Assembly: GCA_947487835.1 (NCBI GenBank)
Contig: CANKXX010000001.1
Span: forward strand, 662,122 to 726,121
Length of the DNA: 64,000 nt
From: an uncultured Microbacteriaceae bacterium
GTDB taxonomy: Bacteria > Actinomycetota > Actinomycetes > Actinomycetales > Microbacteriaceae
Reading direction: 5' to 3'
Numbering within the stretch: the stretch's first letter is position 1; every line of letters begins with the position of its first letter. This document shows, one piece after another, positions 48,646 through 57,576 of the stretch. A model generated the notes under the pieces. The model searched no databases, had not been told where the DNA came from, and saw nothing but the letters and a program-made list of their open reading frames with translations. The position numbers and the translations under genes are program-made.

Positions 48646-49727
48646 CACTCTGCCGTGTCGCCGATCTCGGCGAGCCGCGCCTCCTCGTCCGCCGAGATGG
48701 CGGACTCGACGATCGGGTCGAGGGCTCCGTTCATCACGGCGTCGAGGTTGTACGCCTTGTAGCCCGTGCGGTGGTCCGCGATGCGGTTCTCCGGGAAGTT
48801 GTAGGTGCGGATGCGCTCGGACCGGTCCATGGTGCGGATCTGGCTCTTGCGCACGGCGGACGCCTCGGCGTCCAGCTCCTCCTGCTGCTTCGCGAGCACC
48901 CGGGCGCGCAGCACGCGCATGCCGGCCTCGCGGTTCTGCAGCTGGCTCTTCTCGTTCTGCATGGCGACGACGATGCCGGTCGGCAGGTGGGTGATGCGCA
49001 CGGCGGAGTCCGTCGTGTTCACCGACTGGCCGCCGGGGCCGGACGACCGGTAGACGTCGATCTTCAGGTCGTTCGGGTTGATCTCGACCTCTTCGGGCTC
49101 ATCCACCTCGGGGATGACGAGCACGCCCGCCGCCGACGTGTGGATGCGGCCCTGCGACTCGGTCGCGGGCACGCGCTGCACGCGGTGCACGCCGCCCTCG
49201 TACTTGAGGTGCGCCCATACGCCCTGCGCGGGGTCGTTCGAGCTGCCCTTGATGGCGACCTGGACGTCCTTGTAGCCGCCGAGGTCGCTCTGGGTCTGGC
49301 TGAGGATCTCGGTCTTCCAGCGCTTGGACTCCGCGTAGTGCAGGTACATGCGCAGGAGATCGGCCGCGAACAGCGCGGACTCCGCGCCGCCCTCGCCCAT
49401 CTTGATCTCCATGATCACGTCGCGCGCGTCGTCCGGGTCCCGCGGGATGAGCAGGCGGCGCAGGCGCTCCTGGGCGGGCTCGAGCGCCGCCTCGAGCGCC
49501 GGGAGCTCCTCGGCGAACGCCGGGTCCTCCGCGGCGAGCTCGCGCGCGGCCTCGACGTCGTCCACGAGGCCGCGCCACTCCTGATACGCGGCGACGATGC
49601 GGCTCAGCTCGGCGTAGCGCCGGTTGACCCGCTTCGACCTGGCCGGATCGGAGTGCAGCTCGGGATCGGCCAGCTGGTTCTGGAGATCCTCGTGCTCGGC
49701 CAGTAGTGATGACACTGACTCGAACAC
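48645..49727 (-). CDS. prfA: Peptide chain release factor 1
   Basis: 360 residues. Reads UAG/UAA stop codons and triggers release. The codon-recognition tripeptide lies in [10 protein letters not shown] near residue 188 and the catalytic GGQ in [17 protein letters not shown] near 231. GTG 49727 with AAGGG 8 nt upstream, only 4 bp after rho. In many actinobacteria rpmE sits between rho and prfA; it is missing here. Confidence 0.98.
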   Translation of the reverse strand: MFESVSSLLAEHEDLQNQLADPELHSDPARSKRVNRRYAELSRIVAAYQEWRGLVDDVEAARELAAEDPAFAEELPALEAALEPAQERLRRLLIPRDPDDARDVIMEIKMGEGGAESALFAADLLRMYLHYAESKRWKTEILSQTQSDLGGYKDVQVAIKGSSNDPAQGVWAHLKYEGGVHRVQRVPATESQGRIHTSAAGVLVIPEVDEPEEVEINPNDLKIDVYRSSGPGGQSVNTTDSAVRITHLPTGIVVAMQNEKSQLQNREAGMRVLRARVLAKQQEELDAEASAVRKSQIRTMDRSERIRTYNFPENRIADHRTGYKAYNLDAVMNGALDPIVESAISADEEARLAEIGDTAE

Positions 49728-49731
49728 GCGA

Positions 49732-52050
49732 TCAGCCCTTTTCGTGCGCGGAGTGGCCGCTGCTGTGGTTGCCGCCGTTGCCGCCGGGCATGGACTGCTG
49801 CACCTTCATGAGGAACTCGACGTTCGACGAGGTCTCCTTGAGGCGGCTGAGCACGATCTCGAGGGCCTGCTGCTGCTCGAGGCCCGCGAGGGCGCGGCGC
49901 AGCTTCCAGGTGACCTTGACCTCGTCGGCACCCATCAGCATCTCCTCGCGGCGGGTGCCGGAGGCGTTGACATCGACGGCGGGGAAGATGCGCTTGTCGG
50001 CGAGCTGACGGGAGAGGCGGAGCTCCATGTTGCCGGTGCCCTTGAACTCCTCGAAGATCACCTCGTCCATCTTGGAACCGGTCTCGACGAGCGCCGTGGC
50101 GAGGATGGTGAGCGATCCGCCGTGCTCGATGTTGCGCGCGGCGCCGAAGAAGCGCTTCGGCGGGTACAGAGCGGACGAGTCCACGCCGCCGGAGAGGATG
50201 CGGCCGGACGCCGGGGCCGCGAGGTTGTACGCGCGGCCGAGCCGGGTGATGGAGTCGAGCAGCACGACGACGTCGTGGCCCAACTCGACGAGGCGCTTGG
50301 CACGCTCGATGGCGAGCTCGGCGACCGTCGTGTGGTCCTCCGCCGGGCGGTCGAAGGTCGAGGCGATGACCTCGCCCTTCACCGTGCGCTGCATGTCGGT
50401 GACCTCTTCGGGCCGCTCGTCCACGAGCACGACCATGAGGTGGACCTCGGGGTTGTTCGTCGCGATGGAGTTCGCGATGGCCTGGAGCACGAGCGTCTTG
50501 CCCGCCTTGGGCGGCGAGACGATGAGGCCGCGCTGGCCCTTCCCGATCGGCGACACGAGGTCGATGATGCGGGTCGTCAGCTTGTTCGGCTCGGTCTCGA
50601 GACGCAGACGCTCCTGCGGGTACAGCGGGGTCAGCTTGCCGAACTCCACGCGCGTCGCCGCCTCGTCGAGGGGCAGGCCGTTGACGGAGTCGATGCGCAC
50701 GATCGCGTTGTACTTCTGGCGGCCGCTGCTGTCGTTGTCGCGCGGCTGGCGGATGGCGCCGACCACGGCGTCGCCCTTGCGCAGGTTGTACTTCTTGACC
50801 TGGCCGAGCGAGACGTACACGTCGTTGGTGCCCGGCAGGTAGCCGGTGGTGCGCACGAAGGCGTAGTTGTCGAGCACGTCGAGGATGCCGGCGACGGGCA
50901 GGAGCACGTCGTCCTCGGCGATCTCGGGCTCGAACTCGTCGCCCGCGGGGCCGCGGCCGCGCTTGCGGTCCCGGTAGCGGCTGCGTCCGGTGCGGTCGCC
51001 CTGGTCGCGGACGTCGGCGCGGTTCTGGTCGCGGTTCTGCTGGTCGCGGTTCTGCTGCTGGCCGCCGCGGCTCTGGCGGCCGCCGTCGAGGTCCTGCTCC
51101 GGCTGGGCCTGCGGGGCCTGGCCCTGGTTCGACTGGCCGCCCTGCTGGCCGCCCTGGTTCTGGTTGCCCTGGCCCTGCTGGCCGCCCTGGTTCGGCTGGC
51201 CCTGGTTGCCCTGGCCCTGCTGGCTCTCGCCGCGGTCCTGCTTGTTGCGGTTGCGGTTGCGGCCTCGGCCACGCCCACCCTCGCGCTGCTCGCCGTCGCG
51301 CTGGTCGCCGGCGGCGTCGCCCTCGGTCTCCTGCTGCGCGTCGGTCGTCTCGACGACGTCGCGGGTGCGCTCGTTGCGGCGGCGTCCGCGGCCGCGGGAG
51401 CCCTGCTCGTCGTCGGTCGTGGGGGCCGGCGTGCCGGCGTCGTCGCTCGCGTCGTCGGACCCGCGCGGGTCCTCCTCCACGGCGCCGGGGGTGATGACGG
51501 GCGCGCTCGCCCGGCGGGACGGACGGCGGCGGGACGCGGGCTCGAGGGAGCTCGCGAGGTCGTCGAGGGTCAGGGCCGGCGTTGCCGGGCGCTCGGCGGT
51601 GGCGTCGGCGACGTCGGCCTGCGTGGGCAGGGCAAAGGCATCGGCGGGTGCATCCTGCGCAGCATTGTCCCGGTCGGTGCTGTTCTGCTCGGCGCTGTTC
51701 TGCTCGGCACTGTTCTGCTCGGTGGCCGCGGGGGCGGCGGGCGCGTCGAGCTCGCCGACCGGCTGCTCGGGAGCGGCCTGCTCGAGAGCGACCTGCTCGG
51801 GCGCTGCTGCCTCGGCGGGTGCATCCTCGGCGGGCGCGACATCGGCGGGCTCGCCCTCGACGGCGACATCGAGGGGGACCTCGACGGGCGCGCCGGCGCG
51901 GGCGGCGGAGATGGCGTCCACGAGCTCGCCCTTGCGGAGCTTCGACGCCCCGGGGATGCCGAGCTCTGCGGCGAGGGCCTGCAGCTCGGACACGCGCAGG
52001 CGGGCGAGCTCGGGGCTCGCGGTGGTCTCTTGGGTGTTGACGTCAGTCAC
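49732..52050 (-). CDS. rho: Transcription termination factor Rho with long low-complexity insert
   Basis: 772 residues against about 420 in E. coli. Residues 17-47 are a Rho-N/SAP-like helical unit. Residues 48-375 are low complexity: acidic/Ala-rich, an EQNSA triplet, then an Arg/Gly and Asn/Gln-rich stretch at about 247-364. Next come the cold-shock RNA-binding domain with [13 protein letters not shown] and the hexameric ATPase with Walker A PPKAGKT near residue 520 and [16 protein letters not shown] 52050 gives the expected MTDVN start; AAGGA is 12 nt upstream, a loose spacing. Confidence 0.95.
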   Translation of the reverse strand: MTDVNTQETTASPELARLRVSELQALAAELGIPGASKLRKGELVDAISAARAGAPVEVPLDVAVEGEPADVAPAEDAPAEAAAPEQVALEQAAPEQPVGELDAPAAPAATEQNSAEQNSAEQNSTDRDNAAQDAPADAFALPTQADVADATAERPATPALTLDDLASSLEPASRRRPSRRASAPVITPGAVEEDPRGSDDASDDAGTPAPTTDDEQGSRGRGRRRNERTRDVVETTDAQQETEGDAAGDQRDGEQREGGRGRGRNRNRNKQDRGESQQGQGNQGQPNQGGQQGQGNQNQGGQQGGQSNQGQAPQAQPEQDLDGGRQSRGGQQQNRDQQNRDQNRADVRDQGDRTGRSRYRDRKRGRGPAGDEFEPEIAEDDVLLPVAGILDVLDNYAFVRTTGYLPGTNDVYVSLGQVKKYNLRKGDAVVGAIRQPRDNDSSGRQKYNAIVRIDSVNGLPLDEAATRVEFGKLTPLYPQERLRLETEPNKLTTRIIDLVSPIGKGQRGLIVSPPKAGKTLVLQAIANSIATNNPEVHLMVVLVDERPEEVTDMQRTVKGEVIASTFDRPAEDHTTVAELAIERAKRLVELGHDVVVLLDSITRLGRAYNLAAPASGRILSGGVDSSALYPPKRFFGAARNIEHGGSLTILATALVETGSKMDEVIFEEFKGTGNMELRLSRQLADKRIFPAVDVNASGTRREEMLMGADEVKVTWKLRRALAGLEQQQALEIVLSRLKETSSNVEFLMKVQQSMPGGNGGNHSSGHSAHEKG
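51679..51722. repeat. 15-bp tandem repeat inside rho
   Basis: Three near-identical units of the type TGTTCTGCTCGGCGC, each coding for the pentapeptide AEQNS on the minus strand. In-frame, so length changes would not break the gene. Confidence 0.75.
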
Positions 52051-52332
52051 GAAAAAAGGATTCCTTCCCCCGAACCGTGGACACATGCCATGGCGGAGTA
52101 CTGGTCGCGTTTCACTGCTAGCGGCGAGAGGACGTACCAGTCGGGCGCTGGTGCCGGACGCAGAGGACCGGAACTACGAGAAGTTGCGACAGCAATGAAT
52201 ATCTGGAAAGTGCAATCCGTGGCACGTTAGGAACCGCGACCCGCGATGGTCGCCGTGTGCGATTCCGATCCGGCCAGTCCTACAAGCGGAACGCCGTCGG
52301 ACTCAGGAGCGGCACGAGAAGCGCGTTGGCTG
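52051..52332. other. Intergenic region between thrB and rho
   Basis: 282 bp upstream of rho on the minus strand. It is less GC-rich than its surroundings near 52190-52240 (GATATTCATTG on the minus strand is a possible promoter core). There is no clean terminator after thrB and no rpmE. It could hold a long rho leader; rho is often autoregulated through such leaders. Confidence 0.5.
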
Positions 52333-53265
52333 CTACTCGGCCCCCTCCGGATGCACGATCACTGTAGCACCTTTGAAGTCCACGGCCAGCATGAGCGCCT
52401 GCCACGGGGTCTCGGCGTGTCGCGCCACCAGTTCGGCCGCCTGGAGGCGCTGACCGGGGTCGCTGCCGAGCACGAGGAGCGACGGTCCGGCCCCCGAGAC
52501 GACGGCCGCGAGGCCGTGCTCGCGCAGCATCGTGATGAGCGCGTTCGTCTCGGGCATGGCCGCGGCGCGGTAGTTCTGGTGCAGCCTGTCCTCGGTGGCC
52601 GCGAGCAGCAACTCGGGGCTCTGGATGAGCGCCGCGATGAGCAGCGCGGACCGCGACACGTTGAAAGTGGCATCCTCGTGCGGCACGGACTCGGGCTGCA
52701 GGCTGCGGGCGAGCGCGGTGGACATCTTCGCCTCGGGTACGAACACGAGGGGCGAGACGCCGCGGTGCACCATGAGCTTCTTGTGCTGCGGCCCCTCGGG
52801 CGTGACCCACGCGATGGTGAGCCCGCCGAACAGGGCGGGCGCCACGTTGTCCGGGTGCCCCTCGAGGTCCGTCGCGAGGCCGAGCAGCGCGTCCGCGTCC
52901 ATCTCGACGATGCCCTCGAGCAGGCCCTTGGCCGCGAGGATGCCCGCGACGATGGCGGCGCCGGAGGAGCCCATCCCCCGGCCGTGCGGGATGGCGTTGT
53001 GCGCCACGAGCTTCAGCCCGGGCAGGGGCTGGTCGTACGCCGCGAACGCGTGGGCGATGGCGCGCACCACGAGGTTGCTCTCGTCGGTCGGCACCTCGCC
53101 GGCGCCGACGCCGTGCACCTCGACCGTGGCGCCCGGCTGCTCGCGCACCGTGACGGTCAACTCGTCGTACAGCGCGAGCGCGAGGCCGAGCGTGTCGAAG
53201 CCGGGACCGAGGTTCGCGGTGGTCGCGGGAACCTTGACGCCGACCGAGCGGCCGGGAGCGATCAT
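52333..53265 (-). CDS. thrB: Homoserine kinase
   Basis: 310 residues, GHMP kinase that phosphorylates homoserine before ThrC. ATP-binding motif IPHGRGMGSSGAAIVAGI near residue 95, N-terminal VPATTANLGPGFD, C-terminal VSGAGPSLLVL. ATG 53265 overlaps the thrC stop (ATGA). Last gene of the lysA-hom-thrC-thrB unit. Confidence 0.97.
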   Translation of the reverse strand: MIAPGRSVGVKVPATTANLGPGFDTLGLALALYDELTVTVREQPGATVEVHGVGAGEVPTDESNLVVRAIAHAFAAYDQPLPGLKLVAHNAIPHGRGMGSSGAAIVAGILAAKGLLEGIVEMDADALLGLATDLEGHPDNVAPALFGGLTIAWVTPEGPQHKKLMVHRGVSPLVFVPEAKMSTALARSLQPESVPHEDATFNVSRSALLIAALIQSPELLLAATEDRLHQNYRAAAMPETNALITMLREHGLAAVVSGAGPSLLVLGSDPGQRLQAAELVARHAETPWQALMLAVDFKGATVIVHPEGAE

Positions 53266-54338
53266 GCCGCGCCCAGCCCGAGCACGTCGGCGATCTGCGC
53301 GGTGTCGACCGGGACGACCGTCGGCTTCACGTCGCTGCCGTCCGCCGCGCGGAGGGCCCACTGCGGGTCCTTGAGCCCGTGGCCCGTGACGGTCAGCACG
53401 ACCGTCGCGCCCGCCGGGATCTGCCCGGCCTCGCTGCGCTCGAGCAGGCCGGCGACGCTGATCGCAGACGCGGGCTCGACGAAGATGCCGACCTCGGCGG
53501 AGAGGATGCGGTGCGCCTCGAGGATCTGCGCATCAGGGATGGCGCCGAAGTAACCGTCGGTCGCGTCCCGGGCCTCGAGGGCGAGCTTCCACGAGGCGGG
53601 GTTGCCGATGCGGATGGCGCTCGCGATGGTGTCGGGGTGGCGCACGATCTCGCCGCGGACGATGGGCGCGCTGCCCTCGGCCTGGAAGCCGAACATGCGG
53701 GGCAGGCGGCTGGCGTTGCCGACCTCGAGGTCCTGCGTGTAGCCGCGCGTGTAGGCGGTGTAGTTGCCGGCGTTGCCGACGGGGATGAAGTGGAAGTCCG
53801 GGGCGTCGCCCAGCACCTCGACGACCTCGAAGGCGGCCGTCTTCTGGCCCTCGATGCGGTCGGGGTTCACCGAGTTGACGAGGTGCACCGGGTAGTTGGC
53901 CGCGAGGTCCCTGGCGATGTCGAGGCAGTCGTCGAAGTTGCCCTGCACCTGCAGCAGCTCGGCGTTGTGCGCAATGGCCTGGCTGAGCTTGCCCATGGCG
54001 ATCTTGCCCTCGGGCACGAGCACGGCGGCCGTGATGCCCGCGTGCGTCGCATAGGCCGCGGCGGACGCGGAGGTGTTGCCGGTCGAGGCGCAGATGACAG
54101 CCTTCGCGCCGTGCTCGACCGCCTTGGAGATGGCCATCGTCATGCCGCGGTCCTTGAACGAGCCCGTGGGGTTCATGCCCTCGAACTTGACCCAGACCTT
54201 CGCACCGGTGCGCGCCGAGAGCGCGGGCGCGGGAATGAGCGGCGTGCCGCCCTCGCCGAGCGTCACGATCGGGGTCGCGTCCGTGATGTTCAGTCGGTCG
54301 GCGTACTCGCGCAGAACTCCGCGCCACTGCTGGGCCAT
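53262..54338 (-). CDS. thrC: Threonine synthase
   Basis: 358 residues, PLP enzyme converting O-phosphohomoserine to threonine. PLP lysine in NPTGSFKDRGM near residue 61, ASTGNTSASAAAYA, PVGNAGNYTAY and VTGHGLKDP. The start ATG 54338 is part of a TGATG junction with the tiny frame at 54338-54448, and GAAGGAG lies 4-5 nt upstream; the gene is thus the end of a chain of four coupled frames beginning with hom. Confidence 0.97.
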   Translation of the reverse strand: MAQQWRGVLREYADRLNITDATPIVTLGEGGTPLIPAPALSARTGAKVWVKFEGMNPTGSFKDRGMTMAISKAVEHGAKAVICASTGNTSASAAAYATHAGITAAVLVPEGKIAMGKLSQAIAHNAELLQVQGNFDDCLDIARDLAANYPVHLVNSVNPDRIEGQKTAAFEVVEVLGDAPDFHFIPVGNAGNYTAYTRGYTQDLEVGNASRLPRMFGFQAEGSAPIVRGEIVRHPDTIASAIRIGNPASWKLALEARDATDGYFGAIPDAQILEAHRILSAEVGIFVEPASAISVAGLLERSEAGQIPAGATVVLTVTGHGLKDPQWALRAADGSDVKPTVVPVDTAQIADVLGLGAA

Positions 54339-54448
54339 CAGGCTCCTTCTGTCTTCGTTGCGGACGGTGCCGCGGGGTGTGCGGTGGGAGCCGTCAGGCT
54401 CCTTCTCTGCGGTTCGAACGACACCGCGGCGGTGCCGTCGGGAGCCAT
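54338..54448 (-). CDS. Tiny coupled open frame 2 between hom and thrC
   Basis: 36 codons starting at ATG 54448, whose AT overlaps the stop of tiny frame 1 (TGATG), and stopping at TGA 54340-54338, which overlaps the thrC ATG. It spans two repeat units, because the middle junction has lost its ATG/TGA (TGACG). GAAGGAG precedes the ATG. The product (Ala/Pro/Thr-rich, ends TEGA) has no recognisable domain. Its translation may matter more than its peptide. Confidence 0.5.
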   Translation of the reverse strand: MAPDGTAAVSFEPQRRSLTAPTAHPAAPSATKTEGA

Positions 54449-54504
54449 CAGGCTCCTTCTCTCTGCAGTGCGGACGGTGCCGCGGGGTCTGCGGTGGGAG
54501 CCAT
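54448..54504 (-). CDS. Tiny coupled open frame 1 between hom and thrC
   Basis: 18 codons, MAPTADPAAPSALQREGA, starting at ATG 54504 on the hom stop (TGATG) and ending on the start of frame 2 (TGATG). hom, frame 1 and frame 2 all end in Gly-Ala (VEGA, REGA, TEGA), as expected if the frame arose by duplication of the hom 3' end and junction. No Thr or Ile run, so a classical attenuation peptide is unlikely. Confidence 0.5.
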   Translation of the reverse strand: MAPTADPAAPSALQREGA

Positions 54505-55835
54505 CAGGCCCCCTCGACCCTCAGCACGCTCGTCACCGCGTCGACGACGTCGCTCCCGGCGACGGCGGCGAAGGTCGCGGCGAGGGCCGCATCCGTGGCC
54601 GCGTGCGTGCCGATCACCAGGGTAGCGGTGGACCGCGCCGCGCCCCGCGCAGGCGCTCCGGCCTGGCCGACGCTCTGCACGAGGGTCTCGACCGACACCT
54701 CGTGCTCGCTGAACAGTGATGCGATGCGCGCGAGGACGCCGGGCTCGTCGGCGACCTCGAGGGTGATCTGGTACCGGGTCGTGATGCTGCCGATGGGCAG
54801 CACGGGGAGGTCCGCGTGAGTCGACTCCGCGACACCGGGACCGCCGACGACGTGCCGGCGCGCTGCCGAGACCAGGTCGCCGAGCACGGCGGACGCGGTC
54901 TCCCGTCCCCCGGCACCCGCGCCGTAGAACATCAGGCTGCCGGCCGCCTCGGCCTCGACGAAGACCGCGTTGTTGGCGCCGTGCACGGCGGCGAGGGGGT
55001 GGTCGCGGCTGACCAGCGCCGGGTAGACGCGGGCGGACACGCCCTCCTGCCCGGTCACCGGGTCCGCGAGCCGCTCGCAGATAGCGAGGAGCTTCAGCAC
55101 GTAGCCGGCCCGGCGCGCGGACTCGATCTCGGCGCCCGTGATCGCCGTGATGCCCTGGCGGTGCACGGCCTCGAGCGGCACGGTGGTGTGGAACGCGAGG
55201 CTCGCGAGGATGGCGGCCTTCTGCGCGGCGTCGTAGCCCTCGATGTCCGCCGTCGGGTCCGCCTCCGCGTAGCCGAGCTCGGTCGCGGTCGCCAGCGCGT
55301 CCTGGAAGCTGCCGCCGTCGCGGTCCATGCGGTCGAGGATGAAGTTGGTCGTGCCGTTGACGATGCCGAGGATGCGGCGCACCCGGTCGCCCGCGAGGCT
55401 GTCGCGCAGCGGGCGGATGATGGGGATGGCTCCCGCGACGGCGGCCTCGTAGTACAGCTGGGCGCCCACCTGCTCGGCGGCCTCGAACAGCTCGGGACCG
55501 TGGGTCGCGAGCAGCGCCTTGTTGGCGGTGATCACGTCCGCGCCGGAGTTGAGGGCCTGCAGCACGTGCGTGCGGGCGGGCTCGATGCCGCCGATCAGCT
55601 CGACGACGATGTCGGCGCCGAGGATGAGGGACTGGGCGTCGGTGGTGAGCAGGTGCCGGGGCAGCTCGGCCGTGCGGGGGCCGTCGAGGTCGCGCACGGC
55701 GATGCCGACGAGCTCGAGGCTCGCGCCGACGCGCGCGGCGAGCTCGTCGCCGTGCTCGAGCAGGAGCCTCGCCACCTGGGCGCCGACGGAGCCGGCCCCG
55801 AGCAGGGCCACCCGGAGATTGCGGTATTCGATCAT
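54504..55835 (-). CDS. hom: Homoserine dehydrogenase
   Basis: 443 residues. Reduces aspartate semialdehyde to homoserine. NAD(P)-binding LLGAGSVGAQVARLL at the N-terminus, the catalytic region NGTTNFILDRM, and EADPTADIEGYDAAQKAAILASLAF split across the substrate site (ADPTADIEGYDA). A C-terminal ACT domain at about 365-443 fits feedback control by threonine. ATG 55835 overlaps the lysA stop (ATGA). Confidence 0.97.
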   Translation of the reverse strand: MIEYRNLRVALLGAGSVGAQVARLLLEHGDELAARVGASLELVGIAVRDLDGPRTAELPRHLLTTDAQSLILGADIVVELIGGIEPARTHVLQALNSGADVITANKALLATHGPELFEAAEQVGAQLYYEAAVAGAIPIIRPLRDSLAGDRVRRILGIVNGTTNFILDRMDRDGGSFQDALATATELGYAEADPTADIEGYDAAQKAAILASLAFHTTVPLEAVHRQGITAITGAEIESARRAGYVLKLLAICERLADPVTGQEGVSARVYPALVSRDHPLAAVHGANNAVFVEAEAAGSLMFYGAGAGGRETASAVLGDLVSAARRHVVGGPGVAESTHADLPVLPIGSITTRYQITLEVADEPGVLARIASLFSEHEVSVETLVQSVGQAGAPARGAARSTATLVIGTHAATDAALAATFAAVAGSDVVDAVTSVLRVEGA

Positions 55836-57370
55836 GCGCCGTCCTGTTCGCGGGTTCCGCCCGTCGTGCCGCGGTCGATGCCGAGATCCCGCGCGAGCAG
55901 GTCGTCCTCGGTCTCGCCGCGCACGATCGCGCGCGCCTCGCCGTCGCGCACGGCCACGACGGCCGGGCGGGCGAGGTAGTTGTAGTTGCTGGAGAGCGAC
56001 CAGCAGTAGGCGCCGGTCGCGGGCAGCGCGGCGAGGTCGCCCGTGCGCACGTCGCCGGGCAGGTAGTCCGCGTGCACGACGATGTCACCGCTCTCGCAGT
56101 GCTTGCCCGCGATGCGCACGAGGGCGGGCTCGGCGTCCGACGCGCGGCCGGCGATCCGCACGGTGTAGTCGGCACCGTAGAGGGCGGGCCGGGCGTTGTC
56201 GCTCATGCCGCCGTCGACGCTCACGTACTTGCGCACCACGGTGAACTCCGCAGCCTCGTCGCCGTCGGTCGCCGGGTTGACGGACAGGGTGCCGTCGACG
56301 ACGCCGTTGCCGGTCGAGCGCCGCGACGCGCCCTCCTCCGGCACGGGCACGGTGGGCAGGGTCACCTCGACGTCCTTGATGGTGCCGACGGTGTAGAGCG
56401 TGAGGGTGGACGGGCCCACGACGGACCGGCCGGGCTCGACCGCGACGACGGGCACGGCGATGCCGAGGCGGTCGCACTCGGCGCGCACGATGTCCGCCAT
56501 CCGCCGCGCGATCTCGTCGATCGGGGTGGGGTCGTCGACCGAGGTGTAGGCGATGCCGAATCCGCCGCCGAGGTTGAGCTCGGGCACCGGACCGCCCTCG
56601 AGCAGGCGCGCGTGCACCGCGAGGAGTCGGGCCGCCGCCTCGACGAAGCCGTCGGTGTCGAAGATCTGAGAGCCGATGTGCGAGTGCAGGCCCAGGAACT
56701 CGAGACCCTCGTGCGAGCGGATGCGGGCGACCGCGTCCTCGACGTCGGAGAGCGGGATGCCGAACTTCTGGTCCTCGCGGGCCGTCGCGAGGTACTCGTG
56801 CGTGCTCGCGTGCACGCCGCTGTTGACGCGCAGGCGCACGGACTGGCGTCGGCCGAAGCGTGACGCGGCGGCGGCGACGGTGTCGATCTCCTGCAGGCTG
56901 TCGATCACGATGGTGCCGAGCCCGACCCGGACCGCGCGGTCGATCTCCCAGTCCGCCTTGTTGTTGCCGTGCATCCCGAGCCGGCCGGGGTCGACGCCCG
57001 CGGCGAGCGCGACGGCGAGCTCCCCGCCGCTCGCGACGTCGATGCCGAGTCCCGCGGCCGTCACCCAGCGCGCGACCTCCGTGCAGAGGAACGCCTTGCC
57101 CGCGTAGTAGACGCGGGCCCGGGAGCCGATGCGCTCGAACTCGCGCTCGAAGGCGAGCACGGTCCCCCGGGCGCGCTCGCGCAGGTCGTCCTCGTCGAGG
57201 ACGAACAGGGGGGTGCCGAACTCCTCGGCCAGGCGGGAGACGGCCACGCCGGCCACCTCGATCTCACCGGAATGCGACCGGCGGGTGTTGTGCGACCAGA
57301 GGCCGTCGGCGAGCGCGTTGGCGTCCTCGGGGACGCGAAGCCACGCGGGGGCGAGCGGGTTGTCGGGCAC
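55832..57370 (-). CDS. lysA: Diaminopimelate decarboxylase
   Basis: 512 residues, about 70 longer than typical. PLP enzyme making lysine from meso-DAP. PLP lysine in VYYAGKAFLC near residue 92, LHSHIGSQIFD, LNLGGGFGI, CESGD near 425 and SSNYNYLARP. An insert of about 40 residues, with TVPVPEEGASRRS and NPATDGDEA, lies near residues 334-375 between the barrel and the final strand region. GTG 57370 has GAGGTGA 4-5 nt upstream. Confidence 0.96.
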   Translation of the reverse strand: MPDNPLAPAWLRVPEDANALADGLWSHNTRRSHSGEIEVAGVAVSRLAEEFGTPLFVLDEDDLRERARGTVLAFEREFERIGSRARVYYAGKAFLCTEVARWVTAAGLGIDVASGGELAVALAAGVDPGRLGMHGNNKADWEIDRAVRVGLGTIVIDSLQEIDTVAAAASRFGRRQSVRLRVNSGVHASTHEYLATAREDQKFGIPLSDVEDAVARIRSHEGLEFLGLHSHIGSQIFDTDGFVEAAARLLAVHARLLEGGPVPELNLGGGFGIAYTSVDDPTPIDEIARRMADIVRAECDRLGIAVPVVAVEPGRSVVGPSTLTLYTVGTIKDVEVTLPTVPVPEEGASRRSTGNGVVDGTLSVNPATDGDEAAEFTVVRKYVSVDGGMSDNARPALYGADYTVRIAGRASDAEPALVRIAGKHCESGDIVVHADYLPGDVRTGDLAALPATGAYCWSLSSNYNYLARPAVVAVRDGEARAIVRGETEDDLLARDLGIDRGTTGGTREQDGA

Positions 57371-57492
57371 GGATCACCTCACGGGTGTTGACGGGGTTGG
57401 CGAGGCGAACGGGACGGCGGGTCTCACCGAAGGCCGAGGCACTGTGCGCTGTCGATCTGCGCCCTGCCCTGTTCTCAGCACGACGCGGTGCG

Positions 57493-57498
57493 ATTCTA
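57493..57498 (-). promoter_or_regulatory. Candidate -10 element of the lysA-hom-thrC-thrB operon
   Basis: TAGAAT on the minus strand within GATTCAGTAGAATCGCACC, giving a leader of about 115 nt before lysA. I see no lysine-riboswitch-like structure in the leader by eye. Confidence 0.5.
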
Positions 57499-57547
57499 CT
57501 GAATCCGGGAGAACCGTCGCCGCCACGTTACGGCTCAGCGGGGTCCG

Positions 57548-57568
57548 GGCCGCGCCGGGTGCGCGGCC
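57548..57568 (-). terminator. Hairpin downstream of DUF2993 gene
   Basis: Perfect 8-bp arms GGCCGCGC/GCGCGGCC around a 5-nt loop, 9 bp past the DUF2993 stop. It separates argS-DUF2993 from the lysA promoter. Confidence 0.65.
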
Positions 57569-57576
57569 GTGCGCCG

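Larger units (their letters stand above)
54336..54510. repeat. 54-56 bp tandem repeat carrying stop-start junctions (hom-thrC)
   Basis: On the minus strand the unit starts AGAAGGAGCCTGATGGCTCCC and runs into an ACCGC...CCCGCGGCACCGTCCGCA section. The GGCTCCTTCT mark (plus strand) is at 54341, 54397 and 54451, with a diverged fourth junction at 54507. Junction copies at 54338, 54448 and 54504 read TGATG; the copy near 54394 reads TGACG. Confidence 0.9.

Noticed and set aside
54338..54504. The tiny hom-thrC frames as a threonine attenuation leader
   Set aside because: The peptides have no run of Thr or Ile codons, and they lie inside the operon after hom, not before the first gene. No alternative terminator stems are evident.
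54336..54510. 54-56 bp tandem repeats read as a CRISPR array
   Set aside because: Units are contiguous without unique spacers, they overlap start and stop codons, and no cas gene is present.
57371..57576. A lysine riboswitch upstream of lysA
   Set aside because: The leader is only about 115 nt, shorter than the lysine aptamer, and the conserved core bases are not recognisable.
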